From Prorocentrum cordatum (taxonomy: Eukaryota; Sar; Dinophyceae; Prorocentrales; Prorocentraceae), in NCBI GenBank assembly GCA_963575745.1, contig CAUYUJ010016477.1, positions 211,907-275,906 of the forward strand: a stretch of DNA of 64,000 nucleotides, read 5' to 3'. This document shows positions 22,196 to 34,064 of this stretch, piece by piece. Numbering within the stretch: position 1 is the stretch's first letter; every line of letters begins with the position of its first letter. The translations under genes and the position numbers were made by a program. The notes below the pieces were generated by a model. That model was not told where the DNA came from, made no database searches, and saw only the letters and a program-made list of their open reading frames with translations.

Positions 22196-22371
22196 GGGAG
22201 TTCCATTGAAGATGAAGCCCGCAGCTGCGGTACTGACAACTGCATATGGTTGGGTTCTTCGCCAGGCTAATTTGTTTTTTCTTGGCCCTCCGTCTTCTTT
22301 TACACTTCCCATACTTGCCAATCTTTTCTGGGGGGTTGACGATCCATGGTGTCTGTGTGTGTTGTCCCGTC

Positions 22372-22450
22372 CTTAATTGTAACTGTGCGTAGCCCGCCTA
22401 GCGTTTCGCGGAAGCGGTTCGCTCTCGCCCCGCAGATCAAAAATGTGTTG
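22372..22450. other. 75-bp conserved sequence, copy 1
   Basis: CTGTGCGTAGCCCGCCTAGC, then a GAAGCGGTTCGCTCTCGCCC tract and AAAAATGTGT, match 42124-42203 at roughly four bases in five. The surrounding sequences are unrelated. TAGCCCGCC and GGTTCGCTCTC only loosely resemble pol III A and B boxes. It may be a small RNA or a SINE head. Confidence 0.4.
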
Positions 22451-24101
22451 TCCCGTCCTGCGTCGTGAATGTCATGTTATTGGTATAACTGCTGTTATTA
22501 TCGGGGATGGACAGACCCCCTTTAGTAAAACGTGGTTTTGTGAAAACGACCTGAACCCCAAACCTGGCGGGCGCAAGCCTGGAAAATAACGGCCACGGCG
22601 CCCCCTCGAGAACCGAAAACGGACAATTCACTAATCGACGTGTCACTGTTGGGGTTTCTGTCCACGCCCGATATTAGTTAGCACCGCCCCCCCCCGCCAA
22701 CACTCACACTGCCTGACGTCGCGGCTGCGTGCACGGCGGCGCGGCGTTCGGTCCAGCGAGGCGGGAGCGCGCGGGCCGGGCCAGCTCGGGCAGCATGGAG
22801 AAGCTGAATCTACCCAGAGAATCACCGCCCCACCCACATACGGTCGGGGCGTTGACCTAAGGAACCCTAAATAAGGAACGAGGCCCCTTTCTCTCATAAG
22901 TTAAACATCGATGTCCCATGGAAAACCTCAGGAAGACCTGAGGCAAACTGTTAAACCATCAAGGAACACCGAGCCCCTCCCCTAACGAAAAGGGTTCCTT
23001 CTTCAGCGCCCCGACTGTACACTATTTTTTCGTCGGCGGCGAGGCAGGGTTGGCCGCAGCATCGATGGAGCTAAACGGGGGCGCCGAGGAGCGAATTGGC
23101 CAGCGTGCAGGAGCGGGGGAAGGACAGACGGGGCGGCCGCGGAGGGGGGTGGGAAGAAGAGGCCACTCAGAGGTGGACGAATTCTCACCTGAGTGTGCTG
23201 GCGCGGCCAGCCCCGCCAGCGGGATCCATGGAAGTTGCCACCCACATGCGCACATGAACAGCAGAGTCGTATGGCAAGGAGGGTAGGTCAGACGACGCTT
23301 GCAATCACTCCCGCACACCATGGTACCTCACGTGATAGTCAACCACGGGGATGAGCATTCACCGACTGGGCTTGTTATCAAAGCAGCTGGAACACGGATG
23401 GGCTTCACAACGACGAGCGCGCTGGAAGACACGGCGGTCGCATACGCAAGCGTTCATCCTTGAAGTCAGGGAACTCACCCTGCCCCAATCCTGAATCTTC
23501 CGCCCGCGGCCCGCGCTCTCCTGCCTACTCTTGCACGGCCCAGAAGATCACATGGTGTGATCACGACACGCCCCCTTCTCCCCATCATGCTGTAACGAAA
23601 TCTCTCTTCACAATGCACTCTGTAATGTGTAAACGATTGGGGTGCTGCAACCGGAGTGACTGCGTCGTATGCTCAATTAAACACGCTCGCCCGATCACTC
23701 TGTGTCTGGGCATATGCCACATTTCTTCCTCCGGCTCCCTGTGCAATTTCACAAACTGCTGCATTCGCCAGCCTGGGACGCACATCGAAATGCCAGCTGC
23801 GAATATGAACCGTAATCACGCTTCTGCTCATCTGAACTATTGCGGCCCTGTTCGGCTCCAGATTGCTCCACAAAATTGCCGATTAAAACTGGTACTGCTT
23901 GACTGCATATCCTCCCATGGCTCTCCTGGCCTTGCTAGTAGTCTCGCCATCCTGAGATGCTGTGACCCAGGCAAGAACCCAGCAGCCTTCTTTTTGGTAT
24001 ATATTCTGACAACCTCCCCAACCATAATAAACGAGAGCTCAAAATGTTCGTGGGGCGCGGCTGCAATCACAAGGTGTGTATCCATACGTACGTACATCCA
24101 T

Positions 24102-24138
<37 letters not shown>

Positions 24139-24629
24139 ACAATCGCGCCAGACCGCGTCTTCTGGCCTGGACAATTGGGTTGAACAGCCAAGATGCTAAC
24201 CATATTGCAACTATTCCCCTGGAGTGTGCGCAGGAAGATAATGCATGAAGATAACGCAATCACAACACAACAAGACATTACAACCGAGCATGACGCTGCA
24301 ATTGCAACTGCATGCGCTCCCGATGTGCAATCCATCCACGATGCGGCAATATACACATACAGACACAAGTCTCTATAGATATACGCATCATCCGCTGAGC
24401 GCCTCCAGGGGTCAGAATGCTAACCTTGCAATCGCGCGGGCATAGCATGACATCGACACTATGGTTTGATGCCCGTGGTTGCACTGCACGGACTGCGACA
24501 AATCATGCTTGGCTACTCCTTCAATGCGAACCGTGAGAGCCTGCATCTCTTGCCACATTCGCGCTAGCAGGAAGTCCAAGTTCATCTTCCACTGGACCGA
24601 GCAAACCTCGAACACCATCCCTCATACAC
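22451..24629. other. Unrecognised stretch
   Basis: Mixed-composition DNA without recognised genes. It contains a poly-C run near 22687 and a perfect (AT)n run at 24104-24135. Confidence 0.4.
24104..24135. repeat. (AT)16 microsatellite
   Basis: Sixteen uninterrupted AT units lie in an otherwise GC-balanced region. Confidence 0.95.
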
Positions 24630-25478
24630 TTACACTCGAACATGCAAACGCTCTCTAAGCACGTCGTCCAAACCATACATCTCTGTACGTCCCATTCCTG
24701 GAATTGGCCCGACGCTGCTCGAGCTCGACGGATGGATGAAACGCCGTGCGACAAGGAACCTGGAGTCGCGAGCCCGATCGAAGACAACCATACTATAGCT
24801 AGTGTGGCATATGTGATGCATCTGGTCGGTCATTTCCGAACGCACGCACTTTTCACTCAACGACTTCACTTGCGCGTTCGCGTGTTTTTGGTTCTGTACA
24901 CCTGTGTCTATGTGTCGAACTTCGGACGTGACCCAAATCAACCAAACACACGCCACCACAACCGTCCAACGAGGCACTGGTTTTAACGGAATTGCGCACC
25001 AAGCAAGTCTTGTTTTGGGGAGCTGCGGCATTAATCCTTCCCCCTCCCTGATGCCACCCCGTCCTCCTTCCGCCATGGCATTTTCTCCATCGCCTTCGCC
25101 GCCCCCTTTTGAATTCCTGCCAGGCCTTGCCACAGGGATCCGACCTATCCTGTGCAAAAGACTTGTGGCGACGGATCCCGAGGACGTATCCCTGGAGGAT
25201 GCGCGCCCCCCCCCCGCCCCACAATTTCTCGAGGATGCCCCCTCATCCTGGTGGAACGCCGTGGCTCGCCCTCGGACTGTCTTTTCGACCACTTGTTTGG
25301 CTCCCTTTGGCTTGTCTGTAACCTTACCTTTCGCTTGCTTGGGCGCGTCTCTTCGCTTGCATTCAGATGGGGCGGGTTTTGTCTTCAAGTTTGTCCCCCT
25401 GAGCGGCCTCGCTCCCCTTCCGCCCCCTTTTTCGGCCGCGTCCTCTGCCCTCTCACCTCTTCCAGCATGGTGGCGCAA
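24630..25478 (-). CDS. Hypothetical lysine-rich open frame
   Basis: This 282-codon minus-strand frame lies in non-repetitive DNA, unlike most long frames in the window. Residues ~28-75 are K/P/A-rich (NLKTKPAPSECKRRDAPK and KGKVTDKPKGAKQ). The middle is G-rich, and near residues 170-185 a hydrophobic run (WTVVVACVWLIWV) could be a short membrane segment. I recognise no family. An opposing 228-codon plus frame (24904-25590) overlaps it and one of the two must be a shadow. Evidence for expression is absent, so this is a weak call. Confidence 0.2.
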   Translation of the reverse strand: MRHHAGRGERAEDAAEKGGGRGARPLRGTNLKTKPAPSECKRRDAPKQAKGKVTDKPKGAKQVVEKTVRGRATAFHQDEGASSRNCGAGGGRASSRDTSSGSVATSLLHRIGRIPVARPGRNSKGGGEGDGENAMAEGGRGGIREGEGLMPQLPKTRLAWCAIPLKPVPRWTVVVACVWLIWVTSEVRHIDTGVQNQKHANAQVKSLSEKCVRSEMTDQMHHICHTSYSMVVFDRARDSRFLVARRFIHPSSSSSVGPIPGMGRTEMYGLDDVLRERLHVRV

Positions 25479-26479
25479 TTCGCTACAACGGCACCCCTGC
25501 TTAGGTAGCTCATCGCCACCGCAATTACTCTGCTTGACCGCCGACGCAACAAGTGTTCCGTCTTCAAATTTCGTGTGCGTTGTTTACTAACGCCACGCAC
25601 GCCTGGTGCGCCCGAAAATTCTAGCAAACCCAATCCTTTAATCCGCTCGTTTTGTACCGTGTACGCAACCGCTTGACCGCGAGTAAGTGTTAACAACCCA
25701 GACCGAACAGAGTCGCATTACCAACGAGGGTACATCCTGCAAATTCAACGGGGATCAATGGAAAGGAATGCGATGCAGCGTAGTAGTGGTCGTGCAACGC
25801 GATCCACTGCTTTTGAAGGCGAGAACAATGGCACTGCACCAGAATGCGAATACATGCAGTGCGCTGCACGGGAACGCCAAGCACAGCAAGTGCCACGCAG
25901 TTTGCTACAAGGGAATTCGAAACAAATCACCGTAATGCATACGCAGCGCAATGCAGAGTCAAACAAAGCACGTATGCAATGCACAAACACGCGGACGATG
26001 TACTGGTCCAAATGGCCCCGATGAATCACACGACTTCGCTTGCCAGAAAACGTCAAGACGGAACGCCCAAAAGAAACGCCCGGTGAACTCGGGAGGGGGG
26101 CGCAGGTGCCACTGGGTCTTTTGCACAAGGCGAGGGATCGAGGGAGGGAGCGGGGGAGGGAGGAACGAGAAGGGAAGAGTGGGGGGAACAGCGGGGAGAC
26201 AGGCGAGAAGAGGGGCGAGAGAAAGCCCGCCAGGGGGACGGCAGATGGAGGAGAAACGGAGGAAGGGGAAGGAGGGAGGCAGGATGGAGGATCACTGGCC
26301 AAACTACCAGGTCTGCGATCAGGCCGCCTTTGAACAGTCACTGTGCCGAGGAGGGATATGCCCAAAGGGGGCACCTGTCGCATGGGGAAGCCCCAACTCG
26401 CAGCCTGTTACTGTTGGATGCTAACGAGGGCGCGCTCTGGCCTGCACAACCCACACTAGGACTGTGCCAGAGTGGCGCA

Positions 26480-26480
<1 letters not shown>
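25479..26480. other. Unrecognised stretch
   Basis: No gene was recognised. From about 25757 to 25990 the words GCAATGC, ATGCAGTGC and GCACTGC recur loosely, as they do at 44000-44190. From 26130 to 26290 the plus strand is G/A-rich. Confidence 0.4.
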
Positions 26481-27180
<700 letters not shown>

Positions 27181-27719
27181 GCGAGGTGGGAAAGGAAAGG
27201 GGGATTGGGGCTGCGCAGAGGAGAAGGCGGGGGCTTGGGGGAAAGAGGAAGGGAAACGCATTTGAGAAACGGGGATCGCGTACCATTAGAGGGGGCGGGG
27301 GAAGGTCGTAAACAGCCCCGCTGGGGGTTGGGCGGAGGAGCGCGTCAACGAGGTGGGAAGGGATAGTCCGCGTCAGTGGCTGCCTGGGTTGGGCCGACAA
27401 GGGTAGGAGAGAAGGTTGGGCCAGCAGGGTTGGGCTGCCCTCTTGGGCCCCGCTGCGGACGCCCTACCGCAATGAAGGCATAGCGGCAGTGCAGTGGGGC
27501 TCGGTGTGCGACGCCAGCGGGGGCAGTGCGACGGCGGCCAAGGAGCCGACATCGCACCCAAATGTCCACGAGGGTGGGCGACTTCGAAGTGGACGCCTCG
27601 ACGTGGAAACCCCAAATTGAGCGCATCAAGGCGGGGACCGCGACGTGCGCAGGATTTAAAAACGCAGGACGGGGTTAGATCCTCTTAACTACCCTATGGA
27701 CTACCCCTAGCCCCCTGCC
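27181..27719. other. G-rich spacer between duplicated segments
   Basis: GGGCGGGGGAGCGGGCGAGC-type G-rich sequence gives way to unrecognised sequence. No gene was seen. Confidence 0.4.
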
Positions 27720-28396
27720 GCCTGACAACACTCCAACCGAGTTTGTTGAGTCGGTCTGGCCGGAACAACGGACCGCAAACTAATTGGGTATGCGTTGCAT
27801 AACATTCGCCCACAGTCCCGGCATGATGCCAAAGACGACGAAGATGATATGCCATCTGGTGGCAATGCAGATGCCGAATTGGCTGAGCAGCGGAACGAAG
27901 GTGGACCGTGACAGCAATAGCCACCACCCCACCACGCTGGACCCACGAGATTGCCTACAAACTGCGCGTGGCTCCACCCGTGTTTGCTGAAACGGTCTGG
28001 CCGAAACAACGAACCGCAGGCTGGCTTGGGCATGCAATGCATAGCCTGAGCCAACAGTCCAGGCAGAGTCTCAGAGGCGATGAAGCTGCAGGTAGTGATG
28101 ATGCTGATGCTGAGGGTGGTGATGATGATTATGACAATGATAATGATGATGCTGATGATGCTGCTGATGATGATGATGATAATGGTCATGATGATGCTGA
28201 TGATGATGCTGCTGATGATGCGACTGGTACTGTTAATGATGCTGGCAACGCTGATGATGGCAATGCTACTGATTATGATAATAACGATAATGGTGATGAT
28301 GATGCTGCTGCTGCCGATGATTATGGTGATGCTGATGATGACGATGGTGCTGCTGATGATGATGATGATGACGAATATGATGCTGCTGATGCTGCT

Positions 28397-28439
<43 letters not shown>

Positions 28440-28620
28440 CTGATTCTGATGCTGATATGTGCCAATTGGTGGCCGGGCAGATGCGCGGCTGGCACCCTAC
28501 TCCACGATGCCTTTCCCCACTGTTCGGGGCCCACGCTGGTAGCAATGCGTACCCAAGAAAGGGTGACAACAGAGCCAGTGGAACGGGCCTGCTGGAGGTT
28601 GGGCGGAAGTGCGGGCGCGG
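27720..28620. repeat. Duplicated segment, copy 2
   Basis: Subunit cores lie at about 27755 and 28000, then GCGATGAAGCTGCAGGTAGTGATGATGC leads into a longer and more degenerate GAT/GCT array (28085-28455). The conserved tail GTGGCCGGGCAGATG...AAGAAAGGGTGACA follows. It is parallel to 26480-27180 and lies about 1.25 kb downstream. Confidence 0.75.
28085..28455. repeat. Degenerate GAT/GCT trinucleotide array
   Basis: About 370 bp of GAT and GCT triplets with scattered AAT, GGT and ACG variants. The plus frame reads as Asp/Ala-rich peptide. It is older-looking than the array in copy 1. Confidence 0.9.
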
Positions 28621-28718
28621 GGGAGGAGGAGGAGGAGGAGGAGGAGGAGGAGGAGGAGGAGGAGGAGGAGAGGAGGAGGAGGAGGAGGAGGAGGAGGAGG
28701 AGGAGGGGGAAGCTGGAG
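28620..28718. repeat. (GGA)n microsatellite
   Basis: About 95 bp of GGA repeat directly follows duplicated segment copy 2. Confidence 0.95.
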
Positions 28719-29014
28719 GAGGACGCAGAAGCAGAGTCAGTGGAGCGGGCTTGCTGGGGGTTGGGCGGAGGAGCGGGATGGAGGAGCGAAGAGGAAGGAA
28801 AGAGGAGGGAGGATGGAGGAGCGATGAGGTACATCAAGCATACCAGCTACATGACGCGTACCATCCGCTCCATGCGGTACGAGATCACACCAAGCACACG
28901 GGGAATAGCTCGCAGAGGAGGCGAACCAACAATGCTGTGCACAACACGCGCGCCATGAACACTGTGCACACCAGCTGCGCCAGGCACGCCAGGCGCAACG
29001 CGTGCTCCAGGAGG

Positions 29015-29255
29015 TCAATGTCTCTGGGGCGTCGTGGGGACCTCTTGGTGGCTTTCTGGGAACCTCTGGGAGCCTCTTCGGGCTTTCTTGGGCCCTCTTG
29101 GAACCTGCTTGGGCCCTCCCGGGGTACTCTTGGGCTTCTCTTGGCGCCCTCTTCGGCCCTCCTGGGGCCCTCTTGGGCTTATCCGGGGCCATCTTGGGAT
29201 TCTCTTGGGGCTTCCTTCGGGCGCTGAGGTTGCCCTTGCTTCCGCCGAAGCCCTC
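29015..29255. repeat. AAGATGGCC-type repeat, inverted orientation
   Basis: Words such as TTGGGCCCTCTTGGGG and CTTGGGGCTTCC are the reverse complement of the CCAAGAGGGCCC words seen elsewhere. Confidence 0.6.
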
Positions 29256-29359
29256 GTGACAGGCACAGGGGATTCCTGAACATGGAATTCCTCAAACAGT
29301 GCTTGCACTTCAGGGGTCTTACTTGTTTCGCTAGTTAACTGGTTGACCTGTCAAATTTT

Positions 29360-29690
29360 TTGTTCGTCGCCGCCGGTTGCCGCCTGGTTGCAGCCCACTC
29401 GGGTGGTATGTCGAGGCTTCGCCGCGTCGCCGCCCGTTGCCGCCTCGTTGCCGCCCGTTGCCGCCTCGTTGCCACCCACTTTGGGGGGGGGAGATGTCGA
29501 GGTTTCGCTGCGTCGCCGCCCCTTGGCGCCTGGTTGCCGGTTCCTTGAGGGGGTATGTTGAGGTTTAGCCGCGTCGCCGCCCGTTGCCACCTCGTTGCCG
29601 CCCACTCGGGGGATATGTCGAAGTTTCGCCGCATCGCCGCCCGTTGCCGCCTCGTTGCCGCCCCCCGCGCTTGGGGGTTCCGTCGAGGTT
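29360..29690. repeat. 60-85-bp tandem repeat, CGCCGCCCGTTGCC type
   Basis: Units contain TATGTCGAGGTTTCGCCGCG and CGCCGCCCGTTGCCRCCTCGT. The TATGTCGAG word recurs at about 29407, 29492, 29552 and 29615. Confidence 0.75.
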
Positions 29691-30215
29691 GCACCACATC
29701 GCTTACACCACATAGCTTGCACCACGCAGGTTGCATCATATAGCTTGCACATCAATAGTGCAATCACTTACTGTTTGATCCTCTGGGGGCCAGCTGGCAG
29801 ACATTGTGGAGCCTCTTGGTTGATGTTGGAATCATCGAGGGGCTGCCTTGGTACACATTGGCGGGCACATGAGCTCTCTTGCGGCCTCTTGGTGCCCCTT
29901 CGGAACGCTGGGGCATGCACGAAAGGCTCTTGCGGCCTCTTGGGTCCCTGCAGGAGCGCTCAGAGCAGGTCCTGGGGATGGTCAAGACTTCTGGTGCGAA
30001 GGGTGGGAGGTGTGGGAACATCTGGGGGAGTGGGCCGGCCCAGGGCCTGCACCCCTGACGGTAGAGCTCAGAGGCGATTCGTTGTCGCGGCGCTTGTCTT
30101 TTTCTGGCCGTCTCGCTGGGGACATCCTCAGCAGTCTGAGCATCGGGCGCGCCCCTGACGCAGAACGTGACGTCAGGGTCCACACGCAATGAATTTTCAA
30201 TTTCTGCCATAAAGC
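29691..30215. other. Unrecognised stretch
   Basis: The first 80 bp has loose repeats of TTGCACCACATAGC. The remainder shows no gene, RNA or named repeat. Confidence 0.4.
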
Positions 30216-30515
30216 AATGTTCGCCAGCGTGGACCTCAAACAGTTAGTAATTGCACAGTGGAGGTGAAATCTATGCGGTCTGAGCTGTGTGGCGTGGGCT
30301 GTACAGTGTAAACTATGTGGAGTAAACAATGGGGTATGAAAAATGTGGTGTGAACTTTGCCGTGTCAACTATGCGGTGTAAGCAATGTCTGGAAGCTGGG
30401 CGGCGTATGCTGTGTGAGCTTTGTGGTGAGAGCTGTGCGGTGTAGACTTTGCTGTGTAAGGTATGTGGTGTCAGCTATTCGGTGCGAGCTATTTTTTGTA
30501 AGCTAGGATGTGTGA
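30216..30515. repeat. Degenerate ~15-bp repeat, GTGTRAGCTATGTG type
   Basis: Words such as GTGTAAACTATGTGG, GTGTCAACTATGCGG and GTGTGAGCTTTGTGG recur every 14-16 bp with strong divergence. The block ends where the retrocopy insertion begins. Confidence 0.65.
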
Positions 30516-30532
30516 GCTACGGTGGGGGCATT
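30516..30532. repeat. Target site duplication, left copy
   Basis: GCTACGGTGGGGGCATT, 17 bp, is identical to 31127-31143. The two copies flank the polyadenylated insert. Confidence 0.85.
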
Positions 30533-31126
30533 TTTTTTTTATCTCTGGGGGCCCTGCGCGCGCACAGGGGGTGCATGCAAGCATTCGAACGAGACAGAGC
30601 AGGCGGAGGGCCGCGAGAGCGCTTACAGCCACCTGCTGAGCCCGCATCAGCCCACGGCGAACTCCGCCGCGCGGCCTGCGCGGGCGGCCGCTGCCCTCGC
30701 GGCTCTCCCGCGCTCGCGGGCCGCCGCAGCGTCCGCGAAGCCGTGGGCTCGGAGGACGCCCTCGAGCCCTGGGCGGATCCGCCGCGGCTCGGCGGCCTCC
30801 GCCCGCGGGGCCGCCGCGGCCAGGCGCCGCGGCGCCGCGGCGCTCGGCGGCGCTGCCTCCTGGCTCCCAGCGCCAGCCGCAGGTGGCGGGGGCGGGGCGG
30901 CTGCAGGCTGCCGCTGCGCTGGCACGGGCGCCGCCTCGAGCGCCTGCTCCTCCGCGCCGTGGCCCTGCCTGGCCTGGAGAGCCGCCGCCCAGCGCAGGCG
31001 CGTGCTCTCCTTTGGCGAGGCCAGCGGCGCGATCGGATCCTTCGACGCTGGCAGGATGCCACGTGCGAAGTCCGACCGCGCCTGGGCTCTGGAGCCCTTC
31101 TTGCTCTTGGGCTGCCCAGCCGCCGC
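30533..31126 (-). pseudogene. 5'-truncated, polyadenylated retrocopy of an mRNA
   Basis: The 594-bp insert is very GC-rich and is flanked by perfect 17-bp direct repeats. Read on the minus strand it begins directly inside an open frame that runs 159 codons to a TGA at 30647-30649. About 105 nt of trailing sequence follows, then 8-10 A residues adjoining the target duplication. This is the hallmark of LINE-type target-primed insertion with 5' truncation. The peptide starts AAAGQPKSKKGSRAQARSDF, contains SKDPIAPLG and is otherwise Ala/Pro/Arg-rich low complexity; its family is not recognised. No start codon or spliced-leader relic is expected because the 5' end is missing. Confidence 0.7.
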
Positions 31127-31143
31127 GCTACGGTGGGGGCATT
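31127..31143. repeat. Target site duplication, right copy
   Basis: GCTACGGTGGGGGCATT is identical to 30516-30532. It also contains the left tip of the MITE-like element, showing that the retrocopy entered that element's terminus. Confidence 0.85.
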
Positions 31144-31300
31144 GGATAAGGAACCCTTACATGAGGAATCCAGGGTCTGGAGGCCGGTCGAACTCCAATT
31201 GAGGCTCGGCCATGGATATCACCGCCACCCTCATCAGATAAGGAATCCTCAAGGGTCTGAAGCCCCCCGGACACATTCCTTAACCAACGCCCCCACCGTA
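31129..31300. mobile_element. MITE-like element with ~26-bp terminal inverted repeats
   Basis: The left end reads TACGGTGGGGGCATTGGATA followed by AGGAAC. The reverse complement of the right end (31275-31300) reads TACGGTGGGGGCGTTGGTTA followed by AGGAAT, so only a few of 26 positions differ. If the outer TA is a target duplication, the tips are CGGTGGGGGC and this fits a Tc1/mariner-like or other TA-targeting family. At about 170 bp it has no coding capacity and would be non-autonomous. Confidence 0.7.
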
Positions 31301-32270
31301 TGAGGAACGTGCTGCGGGCGGATAATCAAAACCACACCTCGCTAATTGCCCTCCCACGACTTCCAGTCAAGCTGACATGCGACGGAAATCGCTGTCAGCT
31401 GGCCTGCGCAAGGTGCAGAAGGCGAGTGCCCAGAAAACGGCGTGAGCGTACGCGTCGACATGCTCGCCGACCACCTACTTGACTCATGTTTGCGACACGA
31501 CGATGCGTGATAAGACGCTGAGATATGCAACTACGCTACATTGCTAAGCGTAGCCAGTCGTCATCCATTCGTCGCGGGGTACTTTTTTGTGCCGAGTAAG
31601 CGTAATCACAATGCGCTCTCCATGGTGCGTGACAAACTCCCCAATGGATAACGTGATTTCCCCAAGGTCGGTTTCATGCTCCAAGCGTCATCCTGAAATC
31701 TCCATCGTCTCAACGCAAAACGGGCCACCAATCGAACGTCCGTCAAGCACGCTGTCAACCAATTGTGTGTACTTTAACTCAGTGGACAAGCTGCGAGCAA
31801 ACATGTTGTCAATCATCACGCACCGCGTCGGATTCTGTTCTGCCGTTCACAAACGTCCACCAACTAGTGGAACTTCTAGGCTGACCCTTCATCGAAGACA
31901 TGATATTCACCCTCCTCCGGCTCTGCTGCAGGTGATGCTGCTGGTATTGTTTGCTCACATGTTGAAATGATTTTGTCTCCCCCTCCCGCCACAGAGTGAT
32001 CACGCCGAGCAAGCTCGTCAACCTGCTTCAGATCAATCATGTCAATCTTGTTATAGACCTCCCCCTAGAATCCTGCCCCCTCGGTGGGATGGATAGTCAA
32101 AGATGCGTCGAAGTCTCTCTCTGCTCCACTATCTCGGGGTGGTTGGCGATGTTTTGCCCACGCTCGGAAAAAAAACGTTGAAAACCATGAAGCAACCGAT
32201 GCAGCGCGATCCCAATCTGGGTTTGCTTTCGGTTGGGGACATGAGCATGCAATCTGAGGCACTACAAATC
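31301..32270. other. Unrecognised stretch
   Basis: Mixed-composition sequence without recognised genes or repeats. Confidence 0.4.
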
Positions 32271-32410
32271 AGCCGACCCCTTGTGGGACTACAGGCGTGT
32301 GAGATGTCCTCCCCCTGTTCCCACCCCGAGGACCGCAAGCTGCGCGTTTGAGCCCCCCCGGCCCCAGGCGACCCTCGGGTGAACTTACCTGGGGGTGGGG
32401 TCTCTGGCCC
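32271..32410 (+). repeat. Dispersed ~140-bp element T, copy 2
   Basis: AGCCGACCCCTTGTGGGACT, GGCGTGTGAGA, the GCGCGTTTGAGCCCCCC box (32343-32358) and a terminal TCTCTGGCCC occur in the same order and spacing as 3241-3372. The box resembles a pol III B box. Confidence 0.4.
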
Positions 32411-32534
32411 AGAAGTGGGACAGATTACGACCAACTAGATCCAGCTCCAACCACATCAGCTTAACTTGCAACCCCATTGGTACTGCTTCCAATCACTCGA
32501 GGATGAATTCCAACCGACCTCTATGAGAAGCCCC

Positions 32535-32625
32535 GCAGGCGTCTTAGAGGCGTCGTGCGGGCATCTTCGCGGCGTCGTGCGGGCGTCTCCCAGGTGCCTT
32601 GAGGGTCGCCCGACGCGGGCGGGTG
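32535..32625. repeat. ~28-bp tandem repeat
   Basis: GGCGTCGTGCGGGCATCTTC and two close variants are tandem. Confidence 0.65.
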
Positions 32626-33235
32626 GGGGCTGGCGTGTCGCGCGGCAGCCGCACCGGCGAGGCGGGTGGCATGCCTGTCGCTGGCGAAGCGGCCTCGAGA
32701 GGGGGAACTGGGGGTGGAGACAGGTTGCGGGGGGTGGGGGCGGCAGAAGCATGGAGGCACAATGGGGGGACTCGTATAAGACACCCGAGCAAGTCAAAGG
32801 GCTTCGCAAACAACTATATCCTTCCCTCCCTCGCTTCCTCGCCTCCTCTCGGCCTTCCTCCTTCTAACATAGTTGCTTTCTTAGCCCGTCCCGTCCGGGT
32901 CCGGCGGGGGTGGGAGCTCCCAGCCGTGGTTTTTCTGTAGTCAGCAATCGGCCGCGTTCAGGGGTGTCATGGGCTATGGTGCCCTGACTGCGGGCGGGTT
33001 CGAATGTCATCGGGGCGCAATCCAATCCAACCTCCTTCGCCGTCGTCGCGAAAGGAAGACAAGGAGGAGGAAGAGGAGGAGGAGGAGGAGGAGGAATAGT
33101 ACGATATGCTATATATCGATACCGCTCAGAAGGTCGACCTGCACTGGCGTCGCCGCGGCTGGATGCGCTGGTTTGAAGTTCTGGTCAGATGGCATTCGTA
33201 AGTCCTGGTAATCAGCGAAATCGGTGTATCGTGTA
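32626..33235. other. Unrecognised stretch
   Basis: G-rich sequence with short (GGA)n near 33065-33090. No gene was recognised. Confidence 0.4.
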
Positions 33236-33291
33236 TCCTCGCCGCCGCCGCCGTTGTCGTCGTTGCGTCGTCATCGTCGCCGTCGTCCCAA

Positions 33292-33322
<31 letters not shown>

Positions 33323-33327
33323 TGCCG

Positions 33328-33418
<91 letters not shown>

Positions 33419-33431
33419 GATGGTCTTCGTG

Positions 33432-33482
<51 letters not shown>
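33236..33482. repeat. (CGT)n/(CCG)n microsatellite
   Basis: About 245 bp of CGT, CCG and GTC triplets with pure (CGT)n runs at about 33361-33418 and 33435-33480. All frames are open and none is called. Confidence 0.95.
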
Positions 33483-33654
33483 TCTCCAGTTTCGAGGCGA
33501 CCCCAGCCGCGGCGACGAGGTCCCCCCCAGGAGGCTCCCCCCAACAACGGTCGCCGTCCCTCGCCGCCGTCCTCGCCGTCGTTGTCGTCGTCGTCTCTGC
33601 TCGCGCGCAGCGGCCCACTCTGCAGCGGCGCGCCCCCCCCCACCCCCGCGCGCG

Positions 33655-33721
<67 letters not shown>

Positions 33722-34064
33722 TCGGTCGTTCGGCAGGACAGCGGCCGTGGCGCCTCGAGGTGGAAGGAGGAGAGGGGGGGGAAGAGGAAGAGGGGGCGAG
33801 GAGAGGAGGAGAGGCCTTGGAGAGCGACGGGGGGGCCTCTGGCTGCCCGCGAATCCTCGGGACGAGAGGGCGGCGCATGCCGCGAAGTGCTAGTCGAAGG
33901 GGTGGGCTCCTTTTCCTCCTTCTGTTCCCCCTCTTCCGTCGGAGAAGGATTGGGGTGGGTGGAGGGGAAGGCGGCGTGCCTGCGACGGATGAGCGGGGTG
34001 ATGATGGTGATGCTGGTTGCGGTGGGTGTGGTGATGATGGTGGTGATGATAACGATGAGTCCGT
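33483..34064. repeat. GC-rich low-complexity region with a second (CGT)n run
   Basis: A pure (CGT)n tract lies at about 33659-33720 after a (CG)n run. The flanks are G/A-rich, and around 33995-34055 there are GATGGTGATG words. No gene was recognised. Confidence 0.8.

Noticed and set aside
24104-24135. TATA-type promoter
   Set aside because: It is a simple (AT)16 microsatellite with no gene positioned to use it.
30522-31303. 284-codon and 226-codon plus-strand frames
   Set aside because: The poly(A), target duplication and 159-codon frame starting at the insert edge all place the transcribed strand on minus. The plus frames are GC-driven shadows.
32271-32310. Similarity to primate Alu (GGGACTACAGGCGTG)
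   Set aside because: The match is about 15 bases only, the context is unlike Alu, and the same landmarks recur in two other local copies of element T.
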